From NCBI RefSeq assembly GCF_003287875.1, contig NZ_QMKK01000022.1:62001-126000 (forward strand): 64,000 bases of DNA, in the 5' to 3' direction. This document shows, one piece after another, positions 25,184 through 33,736 of the stretch; position 1 is the stretch's first letter, and each line of letters starts with the position of its first letter. Position numbers and translations under genes: made by a program. Source of the stretch: Martinezella tropici. Its GTDB lineage: Bacteria; Pseudomonadota; Alphaproteobacteria; Rhizobiales; Rhizobiaceae. The notes beneath the pieces were generated by a model. The model was not told where the DNA came from and did not search any database. It saw only the letters and a program-made list of their open reading frames with translations.

Positions 25184-25996
25184 CTAGCCGACGAAGGCGC
25201 GTTCGATGACGAACTCGGCCGGCTTGTTGTTGGCACCTTCGTTCAGGCCGGCTTTTTCGAGCAGACCCTTGGTGTCCTTCAGCATGGCGGAAGAACCGCA
25301 GATCATGCCGCGATCGATCGCGGGATCAAGCGGAGGCACGCCCAGATCGCTGAAAAGCTTGCCGTTTTCGATGAGATCGGTGATGCGGCCCTTGAAGGGG
25401 AATTCCTCACGAGTGACAGTCGCATAGTGGCGCAGCTTGTCACCGACGACTTCGCTCAGGATTTCGTCGTTGCGGATTTCCTCGACGAGGTCGAAGCCGT
25501 ATTTCAGCTCGGCGACATCGCGCGTCGTGTGGGTGAGGATGACCTCCTCGAACTTCTCATAGGTTTCCGGATCGCGGATAAGACTTGCAAACGGCGCAAT
25601 GCCGGTGCCGGTCGAGAACATGTAGAGCCGCCGGCCGGGGGTCAGCGCATCCAGAACCAGCGTGCCCGTCGGCTTCTTGCGCATCAACACTTCGTCGCCG
25701 GGCTTGATGTTCTGCAGGTGCGAGGTCAGCGGACCATCCGGCACCTTGATGGAGAAGAATTCGAGCTCGTCGGCCCAGGCGGGGCTCGCGATCGAATAGG
25801 CGCGATAGAGCGGTTTGCCATCGACCATCAGCCCAATCATGGCGAATTCGCCGGAGCGGAAGCGGAAGCCTTGCGGCCGGGTCATAGTGAAGCGAAAGAG
25901 CCGGTCGGTATAATGCGTGACGCTCAGCACCTTCTCGGCGAAGACGCCGGCGGGTACTGCTGAAGCAAATTCATCTGTCTTTGCGGGGGCGTTCAT
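25184..25996 (-). CDS. fpr: Ferredoxin--NADP reductase
   Basis: A 270-residue flavoprotein of the bacterial FPR type. The FAD-binding motif is RAYSIASPAW, the NADP-binding motif STGTGIAPFASLIRDPE, and ICGSSAMLKDTKGLLEKAG lies near the end; the C-terminus is short, ending AFVG. It moves electrons between NADPH and ferredoxin or flavodoxin. It lies just downstream of the sulfite-reduction genes on the same strand, which fits supplying ferredoxin-dependent sulfite reductase, but a 245-bp gap with a dyad suggests its own promoter. Confidence 0.93.
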   Translation of the reverse strand: MNAPAKTDEFASAVPAGVFAEKVLSVTHYTDRLFRFTMTRPQGFRFRSGEFAMIGLMVDGKPLYRAYSIASPAWADELEFFSIKVPDGPLTSHLQNIKPGDEVLMRKKPTGTLVLDALTPGRRLYMFSTGTGIAPFASLIRDPETYEKFEEVILTHTTRDVAELKYGFDLVEEIRNDEILSEVVGDKLRHYATVTREEFPFKGRITDLIENGKLFSDLGVPPLDPAIDRGMICGSSAMLKDTKGLLEKAGLNEGANNKPAEFVIERAFVG

Positions 25997-26125
25997 TCTG
26001 TCTCGAATCCCGTATTAGTCTTACGCGTTTTCCTGGTCACATATTCCCTGGCAGGCTCATTTCGCGACGCTGATATAACAATATAGCCGGTTTTGAAAGG
26101 CATTCCATTCCATCAGGCAGCATAG

Positions 26126-26149
26126 GACTGAAATATGCGTGTTTCAGTC
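26126..26149. promoter_or_regulatory. Perfect dyad upstream of fpr
   Basis: GACTGAAA-N8-TTTCAGTC: two perfect 8-base arms (26126-26133 and 26142-26149), centred about 140 bp upstream of the fpr start. The size and symmetry fit an operator for a dimeric regulator. The protein is unknown. Confidence 0.45.
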
Positions 26150-26241
26150 AAGTTTCCAGATTGCCGATACTACATCGTTCAAAAGGCTTGAATACGGCAA
26201 TCCGACCCCGTCAAATTGCCGCAAACGCAGGCCTTTCGACA

Positions 26242-26754
26242 TCAGGCCGATTTTGCCGGCAATCGCCGCCAGCTATAGGCCTGCCCGCCCTCAGCCTTCC
26301 GCGCGGTCGGCTGATAGTAATGCGGAATACCCGGCAATCGGTTCTCCGACAGGCGCTTCAGCGCCGTCTCGTTGGTCACTGCGAAACTATCGATGCCGAC
26401 GCGCAGCATCAACGGTATCTGGTCGATCAATACGTCGCCGACAGCACGCAGCTCATTGGCATAGCCGAGGCGCTGGCGCAGCAATGAGGCGTGGCTGAAG
26501 GCACGACCATCGTTGAATGCCGGAAACGCGACTGCGACGATATCGAGACGGTCCAGATAGGGCTGCAGCCGGGTCACATCGTCTGCCGGCTTGATGAGAA
26601 CGCCGAGGCCGGCTTCGTTGCTCTCTTCCGCCTTCGCGATCAGTGCATCAAGACTAAGCAGAGGTTTCTGCGTCTCGGTCGCCTTGACCTCGTCGGTCTC
26701 GATGACCCATTGATCATTGTCCACGAAGCCTGTTTCACGCCAGATCTTTGTCAT
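26242..26754 (-). CDS. DUF934 family protein linked to sulfite reduction
   Basis: A 170-residue soluble protein. The segment LGVLIKPADDVTRLQPYLDR and the later FPAFNDGRAFSHASLLRQRL with RAVGDVLIDQIPLMLRVGID are typical of DUF934. Members are almost always next to cysI or cysH in proteobacteria and are assumed to help assimilatory sulfate reduction, but the activity is not known to me. Here it starts 11 bp after cysI, so it is translated from the same message. Confidence is high for the family, low for the function. Confidence 0.88.
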   Translation of the reverse strand: MTKIWRETGFVDNDQWVIETDEVKATETQKPLLSLDALIAKAEESNEAGLGVLIKPADDVTRLQPYLDRLDIVAVAFPAFNDGRAFSHASLLRQRLGYANELRAVGDVLIDQIPLMLRVGIDSFAVTNETALKRLSENRLPGIPHYYQPTARKAEGGQAYSWRRLPAKSA

Positions 26755-26765
26755 GGTCGATCTCC

Positions 26766-28445
26766 TTACGCCGCTTCCGCTGCCGACGAGGACGCGCCGT
26801 AGAGTGCTGTCTTGAACGGCTGCGGCCCGACGCGTCGGTAGGCGGCGAGGAATGTTTCGGAAGGATCCAGACGAAGGCCGAGATAGGTATCGACAATGGT
26901 CTCGATGGCGTCGGTCACCTTATCGGGCTCGAAGCCGCGGCCGATGATCTCGCCGATCGAGGTATTCTCGTCGCCGGAGCCGCCGAGCGTGATCTGATAG
27001 AGTTCCGCACCCTTCTTCTCTACGCCGAGCAGGCCGATATGACCGACATGGTGATGGCCGCAGGCATTGATGCAGCCGGAAATCTTGATCTTCAGCTCAC
27101 CGATCTCGGCCTGACGCTCGGCCGAACCGAAACGCGTGGAGATTTCCTGCGCAACCGGAATGGAACGCGCATTGGCAAGCGCGCAATAGTCGAGGCCAGG
27201 ACAGGCGATGATATCCGTGATCAGGCCGGCATTCGCCGTTTCGAGGCCGTTGGCCACCAGACCGCGATAAACCGCTTCGAGGTCGGCCAGCGCCACATGC
27301 GGCAGGATGAGGTTCTGCTCATGGCTGACGCGGATCTCGTCGAAGGCATATTCCTCGGCAATATTGGCCACGGCTTCCATCTGCGCGTCCGAGGCGTCGC
27401 CCGGAATGCCGCCGATCGGCTTCAGCGAGATTGTCACCATGCCGTAATCGGGGTTCTTGTGCGGCTGCACATTCTGCTGCACCCAGCGCGCAAAAGCCGG
27501 ATCGGCCTTCTTCCAGCGTGCCAGGCTTTCCCAGCCTTCGGGGCGCTCCGGCAGCGCCGGCGGTGCGAAATAGGCTGAAATCGCCTGAACGTCGGCTTCC
27601 GGCAGCTTCAGTTCAGTGTCTCGCAGTTTGTCGAACTCGGCCTCGACCTGACGCGCCAGTTCTTCGGCGCCGGTTTCATGCACGAGGATTTTGATACGGG
27701 CCTTATACTTGTTGTCGCGGCGGCCATGCAGATTGTAAACGCGCATGATCGCCGTCGTATAGGACAGGAGATCCTCTTCCGGCAGGAAGTCACGGATCAG
27801 CTTGGCAACCAGCGGCGTGCGCCCCTGCCCGCCGCCGACGTAAACGGCAAAGCCGATCTCGCCCTTGTCGTTCTTCTTCAGATGCAGGCCGATATCATGC
27901 ACCTGTATCGCGGCGCGGTCGCGCTCGGCGCCGGTGACGGCGATCTTGAACTTGCGCGGCAGGAAGGAGAACTCCGGATGAACGGAGGACCATTGGCGCA
28001 GGATTTCGGCATAAGGCCTTGGATCGGCGACTTCGTCCGCCGCAGCGCCGGCGAAATGGTCGGCGGTCACGTTGCGAATGCAATTACCCGAGGTCTGGAT
28101 GGCGTGCATCTCGACTGAAGCGAGATCAGCAAGCGCGTCCGGCATCTCAGAAAGCTTCGGCCAGTTGAACTGCAGGTTCTGACGCGTGGTGAAGTGGCCA
28201 TAGCCGCGGTCATAGGTGCGGGCGACATGGGCGAGCATGCGCATCTGGCGCGAGCTCAGCGTGCCGTATGGAATGGCGATGCGCAGCATATAGGCATGCA
28301 GCTGCAGATAGACGCCGTTCATCAGGCGCAGCGGCTTGAAGGCATCTTCCGAAAGCTCACCCGACAGACGTCGCTGCACCTGATCGCGAAACTGGGCAAC
28401 CCGTTCCGCAACAAAGGCGTGGTCGAATTCATCGTAACGATACAT
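26766..28445 (-). CDS. cysI: Sulfite (nitrite-type) reductase, haemoprotein subunit
   Basis: A 559-residue reductase started at the ATG at 28445 (MYRYDEFDHAFVAERV). It reduces sulfite to sulfide with six electrons, using a 4Fe-4S cluster coupled to sirohaem. The cluster cysteines are visible as ACPGLDYCALAN and SGCINACGHHHVG in the C-terminal half; TSGNCIRNVTADHFAG lies in the N-terminal half. The repeated ferrodoxin-like half domains and TTRQNLQFNWPKL are normal. No cysJ flavoprotein gene is adjacent, so a ferredoxin partner is likely. It follows DUF2849 by 17 bp. Confidence 0.93.
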   Translation of the reverse strand: MYRYDEFDHAFVAERVAQFRDQVQRRLSGELSEDAFKPLRLMNGVYLQLHAYMLRIAIPYGTLSSRQMRMLAHVARTYDRGYGHFTTRQNLQFNWPKLSEMPDALADLASVEMHAIQTSGNCIRNVTADHFAGAAADEVADPRPYAEILRQWSSVHPEFSFLPRKFKIAVTGAERDRAAIQVHDIGLHLKKNDKGEIGFAVYVGGGQGRTPLVAKLIRDFLPEEDLLSYTTAIMRVYNLHGRRDNKYKARIKILVHETGAEELARQVEAEFDKLRDTELKLPEADVQAISAYFAPPALPERPEGWESLARWKKADPAFARWVQQNVQPHKNPDYGMVTISLKPIGGIPGDASDAQMEAVANIAEEYAFDEIRVSHEQNLILPHVALADLEAVYRGLVANGLETANAGLITDIIACPGLDYCALANARSIPVAQEISTRFGSAERQAEIGELKIKISGCINACGHHHVGHIGLLGVEKKGAELYQITLGGSGDENTSIGEIIGRGFEPDKVTDAIETIVDTYLGLRLDPSETFLAAYRRVGPQPFKTALYGASSSAAEAA

Positions 28446-28462
28446 GACTTCCTCGGGACTTC

Positions 28463-28777
28463 TCAGACTGCAATGAAATCGGGATCGGCCGCGGCATAGC
28501 CCGGCGCATATTCCATGGTGGGGCCTTCGGCGCGGATGCGCTCGCGCAGGCGCAGCGGCCAAAGCTTGCCGTCCGTTTCCTGCACGTCGATGAGATTGAC
28601 GTCGACGACCTTGTTGTCAGCATAGGCCTGCTTGCCGATCGCTTCCAGTGCGGCTTCCGCTTCGGCATGACGAGCGACCAGCGCCTCCTGCAGCGATGTC
28701 ACCCATTCACCATTTGCGTTCAGCCAGACGGCGACGCCATCGGTAAGCCGGTTTGCGGTCAGAACCTTGTCGACCAT
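28463..28777 (-). CDS. DUF2849 family protein
   Basis: A 104-residue protein with the start at 28777, seven bases after AAGGAA; a TTG one codon earlier is possible. Visible family features are RLTDGVAVWLNANGEWVTS and DVNLIDVQETDGKLWPLRL. DUF2849 genes lie between cysG and cysI across rhizobia, which suggests a part in sulfite reductase assembly or function, but no activity is established to my knowledge. The start is three bases past the cysG stop codon, consistent with one operon. Confidence 0.87.
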   Translation of the reverse strand: MVDKVLTANRLTDGVAVWLNANGEWVTSLQEALVARHAEAEAALEAIGKQAYADNKVVDVNLIDVQETDGKLWPLRLRERIRAEGPTMEYAPGYAAADPDFIAV

Positions 28778-28780
28778 CAA

Positions 28781-30220
28781 TCAGTTCCTTGCATAGTCTT
28801 GAGCAGCGGTCTCGCGACGGACCAGCGGCTCGGATTGCTCAAAATTCGCACCGGCGACGGCATCGCCGATGATAACCATGACAGGCCCGTTCAACTCGTC
28901 GAGGTGCTCGAGATCCGGCAGATCCCGCAGAACGCCATGCATCAGGCGGCGATCGCGCCGACTCGCATTCTCGATAATGGCAACGGTCGTCTCCGGCGGC
29001 AGGCCGGCCTGCATCAGGCGGCCGGCGACGGAAGCGGCAACCGTGCGCCCCATATACACCGCAATCGTGGCGCCGGATACGGCCAAGCTCGCCCAATCGG
29101 GCAGCACATCGCCTGTGAGATCGTGACCTGTCGTGAAGACCAGCGATGAAGCAACGCCGCGCAGCGTCAGCGGCAACTCGAAATCGGCAGCGGCGGCAAA
29201 GGCCGAGGTGATGCCCGGAACGATTTCATAGCCGATACCGGCGGCGCGCAGAGCCGCCATTTCCTCGCCGGCGCGGCCGTAAACCAGCGGATCGCCCGAC
29301 TTCAACCGCACCACACGCTTGCCTTCACGACCGAGCTGCACCAGCAGATCGTTGATCTCTTCCTGCGACTTGCTGTGGCATCCCTTGCGCTTGCCGACCG
29401 ACAGGCGCTCGGCATCGCGGCGGCCCATATCGACGATCACCTGCGGCACCAGCGCATCATAGACGATGACATCGGCTTCCATCATGACGCGCTGTGCGCG
29501 CAGTGTCAGCAGATCTTCCGCGCCGGGGCCGGCGCCGACCAGCCAGATGCGGCCCTCGACGTCGCGCGACGACTGCAGCAGCTCATCGGCTGCCTGCTCC
29601 GCCTGCAAGATATGACCGGCATTGACGGCGTCAGCAACGGATTCGGAGAAGAACTGCCGCCAGAAGACGCGACGCGCAACGCCGCGCGCAACAAGGCGCT
29701 CGACCGGCTTGCGGTAGCGCGTCGCAAGCTCGGCAAGCTTGCCGAGCGACGGCGACAACATCTGGTCGATCTGGGCGCGGATCATCTGTGCCAGCACCGG
29801 ACCGGCACCTTCGGTGCCGATGGCAACGGCCACGGGAGCGCGATTGACCAGCGCCGGTGTATAGAAATCGCAATAGTCAGGCTGGTCGACGGCGTTTGCC
29901 GGAATTCGCTCGGCGCGGGCAGCATCGACGATCGCGCGATCCGCTGCGGCATCGCCGGTGGCGGCAAAGACCAAGGTCGCCCCCTTGACCTGATCGGGTG
30001 AGAAATCGTCGCGTACGGTTTCGATGCGGTTGGCGATCAGGAAGGCATGATAGTCAGCTTCGGGCGCCGGAGCACAGGCGACGATCCGGGCCTGCGTGTT
30101 CAGGAGCAGCCGTACCTTGGCGAAGGCTTCGTCGCCATTGCCGAAAACAGCCGCTACCCTTCCCTCCACGCGGAAGAAGGCGGGAAACACCGAAAGCTGT
30201 TCAGTCCTGGGAGGCATCAT
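28781..30220 (-). CDS. cysG: Sirohaem synthase (uroporphyrinogen-III methyltransferase / dehydrogenase / ferrochelatase)
   Basis: A protein of about 479 residues when started at the double ATG near 30220 (MMPPRTEQL). The N-terminal half is the precorrin-2 dehydrogenase/ferrochelatase (RVAAVFGNGDEAFAKVRLLL, FAATGDAAADRAIVDAARAE). The C-terminal half is the SAM-dependent methyltransferase with IWLVGAGPGAEDLLTLRAQR, LKSGDPLVYGRAGEEMAAL and IEIVPGITSA-type residues (YEIVPGITSAFAAAADF). It makes sirohaem for the CysI reductase encoded two genes downstream. A 14-codon extension upstream is open but lacks support. Confidence 0.93.
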   Translation of the reverse strand: MMPPRTEQLSVFPAFFRVEGRVAAVFGNGDEAFAKVRLLLNTQARIVACAPAPEADYHAFLIANRIETVRDDFSPDQVKGATLVFAATGDAAADRAIVDAARAERIPANAVDQPDYCDFYTPALVNRAPVAVAIGTEGAGPVLAQMIRAQIDQMLSPSLGKLAELATRYRKPVERLVARGVARRVFWRQFFSESVADAVNAGHILQAEQAADELLQSSRDVEGRIWLVGAGPGAEDLLTLRAQRVMMEADVIVYDALVPQVIVDMGRRDAERLSVGKRKGCHSKSQEEINDLLVQLGREGKRVVRLKSGDPLVYGRAGEEMAALRAAGIGYEIVPGITSAFAAAADFELPLTLRGVASSLVFTTGHDLTGDVLPDWASLAVSGATIAVYMGRTVAASVAGRLMQAGLPPETTVAIIENASRRDRRLMHGVLRDLPDLEHLDELNGPVMVIIGDAVAGANFEQSEPLVRRETAAQDYARN

Positions 30221-30509
30221 TATTCCACTTCGAGATTTGGCGAATATCGCCCCTGCTGCCAAGAGATTGAAGAAACAGAAATTCTAATGCCCATGCGTGC
30301 GCGTATTCTTTTGCTCGACATGACAAGGATTTGAGCAAAACTCACCAGACGAGCAGATCTGGGTAAACATAGGAAATCTATAGACTTTTAGGATTGACTA
30401 CCGCCTGCGGCGATTTTATTGCCTGTGACAAACCTGGTCCATACGTCATTTGCGCATTCCGCCGCTTGCGCAATCCCGATAGACTAGCTCAAAACTCCGG
30501 AGCAGATCC

Positions 30510-31097
30510 TTGGCCGACAACAGCATCGCAGCCCGCCTTCTCGATGTCGTGGAGCACGACATCCTGCCCCTGACCAGCAAGGGCGTGGCCGCCGGCAATA
30601 AGGTCTTCGGCGCCGCTATCCTGCGCAAATCGGACCTTTCGCTCGTCATCGCGGAAACCAACAATGAATTGGAGAACCCGCTGTGGCATGGCGAGGTTCA
30701 TACCCTCAAGCGCTTTTATGAACTCGGCGAAAAGCCCGCGACCAAGGACCTGATCTTCCTGTCCACCCACGAGCCGTGCACCATGTGCATGTCGGCGATT
30801 ACCTGGGCCGGCTTCGACAATTTCTACTACTTCTTCAGCCATGAGGATTCCCGTGACGCCTTCGCGATCCCGCACGATCTCAAGATCCTGAAGGAAGTCT
30901 TCGGCCTGGAGCCGGGTGGCTATCGCCGCCAAAATGCATTCTGGAACAGCTTTGCCATTTCCGACCTCGTGGAGACGGAAGCCGATCCGCGTAAGGCCGA
31001 GCTGAAGGACCGGACGGCGCGCATCAAGCAGACCTATGCCGGTCTCTCCGACAACTACCAGGCATCGAAGAACAGCAACGACATCCCGCTGAATTAA
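30510..31097 (+). CDS. CMP/dCMP-type nucleoside deaminase
   Basis: A 195-residue zinc-dependent deaminase. The active-site motifs are HGEVHTLKRF (zinc His, catalytic Glu) and HEPCTMCMSAI (two zinc Cys, PCxxC). It is longer than typical tRNA or cytosine deaminases, with an extra C-terminal region (GYRRQNAFWNSFAISDLVE, then a lysine-rich tail). The start is a TTG at 30510, seven bases after GGAG. A dyad TTGCGC-N12-GCGCAA lies 37-60 bp upstream. The base or nucleoside substrate is not clear. MazG follows 21 bp later, which suggests nucleotide-pool cleaning as a joint role. Confidence 0.82.
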   Translation: MADNSIAARLLDVVEHDILPLTSKGVAAGNKVFGAAILRKSDLSLVIAETNNELENPLWHGEVHTLKRFYELGEKPATKDLIFLSTHEPCTMCMSAITWAGFDNFYYFFSHEDSRDAFAIPHDLKILKEVFGLEPGGYRRQNAFWNSFAISDLVETEADPRKAELKDRTARIKQTYAGLSDNYQASKNSNDIPLN

Positions 31098-31118
31098 CAG
31101 AACAAAACCGAGGCAACG

Positions 31119-31967
31119 ATGGAAGCATCGCGAGACATAAACAGCCTGATCGACATCATGGCGGCGCTGCGAAATCCCGAGAGCGGCTGCCCCTGGGACA
31201 TCGTTCAGACCTTTGAGACCATCAAGCCCTATACGATCGAAGAGGCCTATGAGGTCGCGGATGCGATCGAACGCAAGGATACGGACGATCTCTGCGACGA
31301 GCTCGGCGATCTGCTGCTGCAGGTCGTTTTCCATGCGCGGATCGCCGAGGAGGCGGGAGCGTTTTCCTTCGGTGATGTCGTGCATGCCATCACCCGCAAG
31401 ATGATCCGCCGCCATCCGCATGTCTTTGCTGTCTCCGATGCCAAGACCGAGGATGCAGTGACGCTGCAGTGGGACCGGATCAAGGCCGAGGAGAAGCGCG
31501 AACGAGCCGAACGGCGGGCGAAGAGCGGCATCACCGAAGATTTCAAGGCCGGCTTCCTGGGCTCGGTGCAGCGAACGTGCCCTGCCCTCACAGAAGCCTT
31601 GAAACTGCAGGAACGGGCCGCCAAGGTCGGTTTCGACTGGTCGGCGCCGGAGCCGATCCTCGACAAGATCGAGGAGGAGATCGGCGAATTGCGGGCAGCG
31701 CTTGCGAGCGGCGACAAGGGCAAGGTCAGCGACGAACTCGGCGACCTGATCTTCGCCGTCGTCAATATCGGCCGGCATGTGAAGGCCGATCCGGAGCAGG
31801 CCCTGCGCGGCACGAACACCAAGTTCCGCCGCCGCTTCCATCATATCGAAACAACGCTCGAGGCTGAGGGCGAGACGCTGGAAGGCGCCTCGCTGGAGCG
31901 GATGGAAGAGATATGGCAGTCGGCAAAAGCCATCGAGCGGCAGCTAGCCGGAGTCAAAACGGCGTAA
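31119..31967 (+). CDS. mazG: Nucleoside triphosphate pyrophosphohydrolase
   Basis: A 282-residue two-domain MazG. Each half has the EExxE-type motif: YTIEEAYEVADAIERKDTDD with CDELGDLLLQVVFHARIAEE in the first, and IEEEIGELRAALASGDKGKV with DELGDLIFAVVNIGRHVKAD in the second. The protein hydrolyses NTPs and dNTPs to monophosphates and PPi, clearing damaged or excess nucleotides. Insertions relative to E. coli (a charged linker EEKRERAERRAKSG) are common in rhizobia. The gene is 21 bp after the deaminase and ends 7 bp before the convergent hflX stop. Confidence 0.95.
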   Translation: MEASRDINSLIDIMAALRNPESGCPWDIVQTFETIKPYTIEEAYEVADAIERKDTDDLCDELGDLLLQVVFHARIAEEAGAFSFGDVVHAITRKMIRRHPHVFAVSDAKTEDAVTLQWDRIKAEEKRERAERRAKSGITEDFKAGFLGSVQRTCPALTEALKLQERAAKVGFDWSAPEPILDKIEEEIGELRAALASGDKGKVSDELGDLIFAVVNIGRHVKADPEQALRGTNTKFRRRFHHIETTLEAEGETLEGASLERMEEIWQSAKAIERQLAGVKTA

Positions 31968-31973
31968 AAACGC

Positions 31974-33308
31974 CTATTCCCAGTCTTCGCGCTGCGGCTT
32001 CGGGCCGTTGCCCATGCGTCGCTCCAGTTCGGCCGCCTCGGTCTCGGTCAGGCGGACGTCGAGCGTTACCGTGCCATCCTCGTTGTCTTCGCGACTGTCG
32101 ACGACGGCATGATTGTAAAGCCAGGGCAGCAGCGCCAGCTTTTCGACGGGCAAGGTGATCGTCGTTTCCGTCAGCACGCCGGAAAGACGCCGGCTGATTT
32201 CGCCCATCAGACGATCGACGCCCTCGCCTGTTATCGCCGAGACTGCAATAACGTTTTCCGCGGTCGACGCCTTCTGGACGATGGCGTCATGCGCTTCCGG
32301 CTCCAGCCGATCGATCTTGTTCCAGACCTCGAGGATGCGCTCGGCGCCTTCGGCTTCGCCGATGCCGAGATCGCCGAGAATGCGCATGACGTCAGCGCTC
32401 TGGGCTTGATTATCGTCATCGGAGAGATCGCGGACATGCAGGATCAGATCGGCTTCCAGCACCTCTTCCAGCGTCGCGCGGAATGCGGCCACCAGGTGGG
32501 TCGGCAGGTCGGAAATAAAGCCGACGGTATCGGAGAGAATGACGGTACGGCCATGCGGCAGCTTCATGCGGCGCAGCGTCGGGTCGAGCGTCGCAAACAG
32601 CATGTCTTCAGCCAGAACACCGGCACCGGTAATGCGATTGAACAGCGTCGACTTGCCGGCATTGGTATAGCCGACGAGAGCCACGATCGGATGCGGCACC
32701 TTCCGGCGTTTGGCGCGATGAAGCTGGCGTGTGCGGACCACCTGCTCCAGCTCGCGCTCCAGCCGGATGATCCGCTCCTGCAGCATCCGCCGGTCGGCTT
32801 CGATCTGGGTTTCACCCGGGCCGCCCATGAAGCCGGCACCGCCGCGCTGACGTTCAAGGTGGGTCCAGCTGCGAACCAACCGGCCCTTCTGATAGTTCAG
32901 ATGAGCCAGCTCGACCTGCAGCGTGCCTTCCTTGGTGGAGGCGCGGCGGCCGAAGATTTCGAGAATGAGGCCGGTGCGGTCGATGACCTTGGCGTTCCAT
33001 GCCTTTTCGAGATTGCGCTGCTGCACCGGCGTCAACGGATGATCGACGATGACGAGGCCGGCGTTGAACTCGTCGAGCAGCGCGAGAATTTCCTTGATCT
33101 TGCCAGTCCCGAGCAGCGTTGCCGGCCGCGGATCGTTGATCGGCACGATGGAACCGTTGACCACGTCGAGATCGATCGCCAAGGCGAGACCTTTGGCCTC
33201 TTCCAGCCGGCTCTCGGGCGGGCGCGAGACGAAATTAGCGCTATCGGCTTGAGCGGAACGCGCGGCGCGCGCCTGTTTCAAAACAGGCACGACGACAACA
33301 GCGCGCAT
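31974..33308 (-). CDS. hflX: GTPase HflX
   Basis: A 444-residue ribosome-associated GTPase. The N-terminal HflX domain has DVVNGSIVPINDPRPATLLG and ELAHLNYQKGRLVRSWTHLE. The G domain has G1 VGYTNAGKSTLFNRITG, switch TLDPTLRRMKLPHGR, G3 LSDTVGFISDLP and G4 VWNKID. It rescues or splits ribosomes under stress in related bacteria. It lies 78 bp downstream of hfq on the same strand, the conserved hfq-hflX pair. The GTG/ATG choice at the N-terminus is not contested: MRAVVVVPVLKQ is the expected beginning. Confidence 0.95.
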   Translation of the reverse strand: MRAVVVVPVLKQARAARSAQADSANFVSRPPESRLEEAKGLALAIDLDVVNGSIVPINDPRPATLLGTGKIKEILALLDEFNAGLVIVDHPLTPVQQRNLEKAWNAKVIDRTGLILEIFGRRASTKEGTLQVELAHLNYQKGRLVRSWTHLERQRGGAGFMGGPGETQIEADRRMLQERIIRLERELEQVVRTRQLHRAKRRKVPHPIVALVGYTNAGKSTLFNRITGAGVLAEDMLFATLDPTLRRMKLPHGRTVILSDTVGFISDLPTHLVAAFRATLEEVLEADLILHVRDLSDDDNQAQSADVMRILGDLGIGEAEGAERILEVWNKIDRLEPEAHDAIVQKASTAENVIAVSAITGEGVDRLMGEISRRLSGVLTETTITLPVEKLALLPWLYNHAVVDSREDNEDGTVTLDVRLTETEAAELERRMGNGPKPQREDWE

Positions 33309-33386
33309 ATCATCCCGGTGTTTTACGGTCTCCGGGATGAGAGAATCATTTTTGGTATCGCGTGTCGTGATTGTAGATAGTCCTGT

Positions 33387-33629
33387 TTAGGATGCGGCTT
33401 CTTCGCTCTCGAACATCTGCATCGGCTGACCCGGCATGATCGTCGAGATCGCATGCTTGTAGACGAGCTGCGAATGGCCATCGCGACGGAGCAGGACGCA
33501 GAAATTGTCGAACGAGGTTACGACACCTGTGAGCTTCACGCCGTTAATCAAGAAAATCGTGAGTGAAATCTTTTGCTTGCGAACAGTATTGAGAAACAAG
33601 TCCTGCAAGTTTTGAGAACGTTCCGCCAT
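33387..33629 (-). CDS. hfq: RNA chaperone Hfq
   Basis: An 80-residue Sm-like protein that forms hexamers and pairs small RNAs with mRNAs. Sm1 is seen in [20 protein letters not shown] and Sm2 in [12 protein letters not shown] with the YKHA motif; the N-terminal QNLQDLF contacts U-rich RNA. The C-terminus is short, as in other alphaproteobacteria. Any small RNA encoded nearby, such as the hairpin loci noted here, would be a candidate client. Confidence 0.98.
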
Positions 33630-33736
33630 CGCGCCGCTTCTTTCTTTTTTGCCGACCCAGGTCGGTTGAATGTCATGATATACAGAGGTCCCGGACAGGA
33701 GATACCCTCATTCTCTCCCTCCAGCGAATGTTGGTA

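Noticed and set aside
30275..30334. 15-codon plus-strand frame in the cysG/deaminase gap (possible leader peptide)
   Set aside because: No ribosome site and no attenuator hairpin follows, so there is nothing beyond chance.
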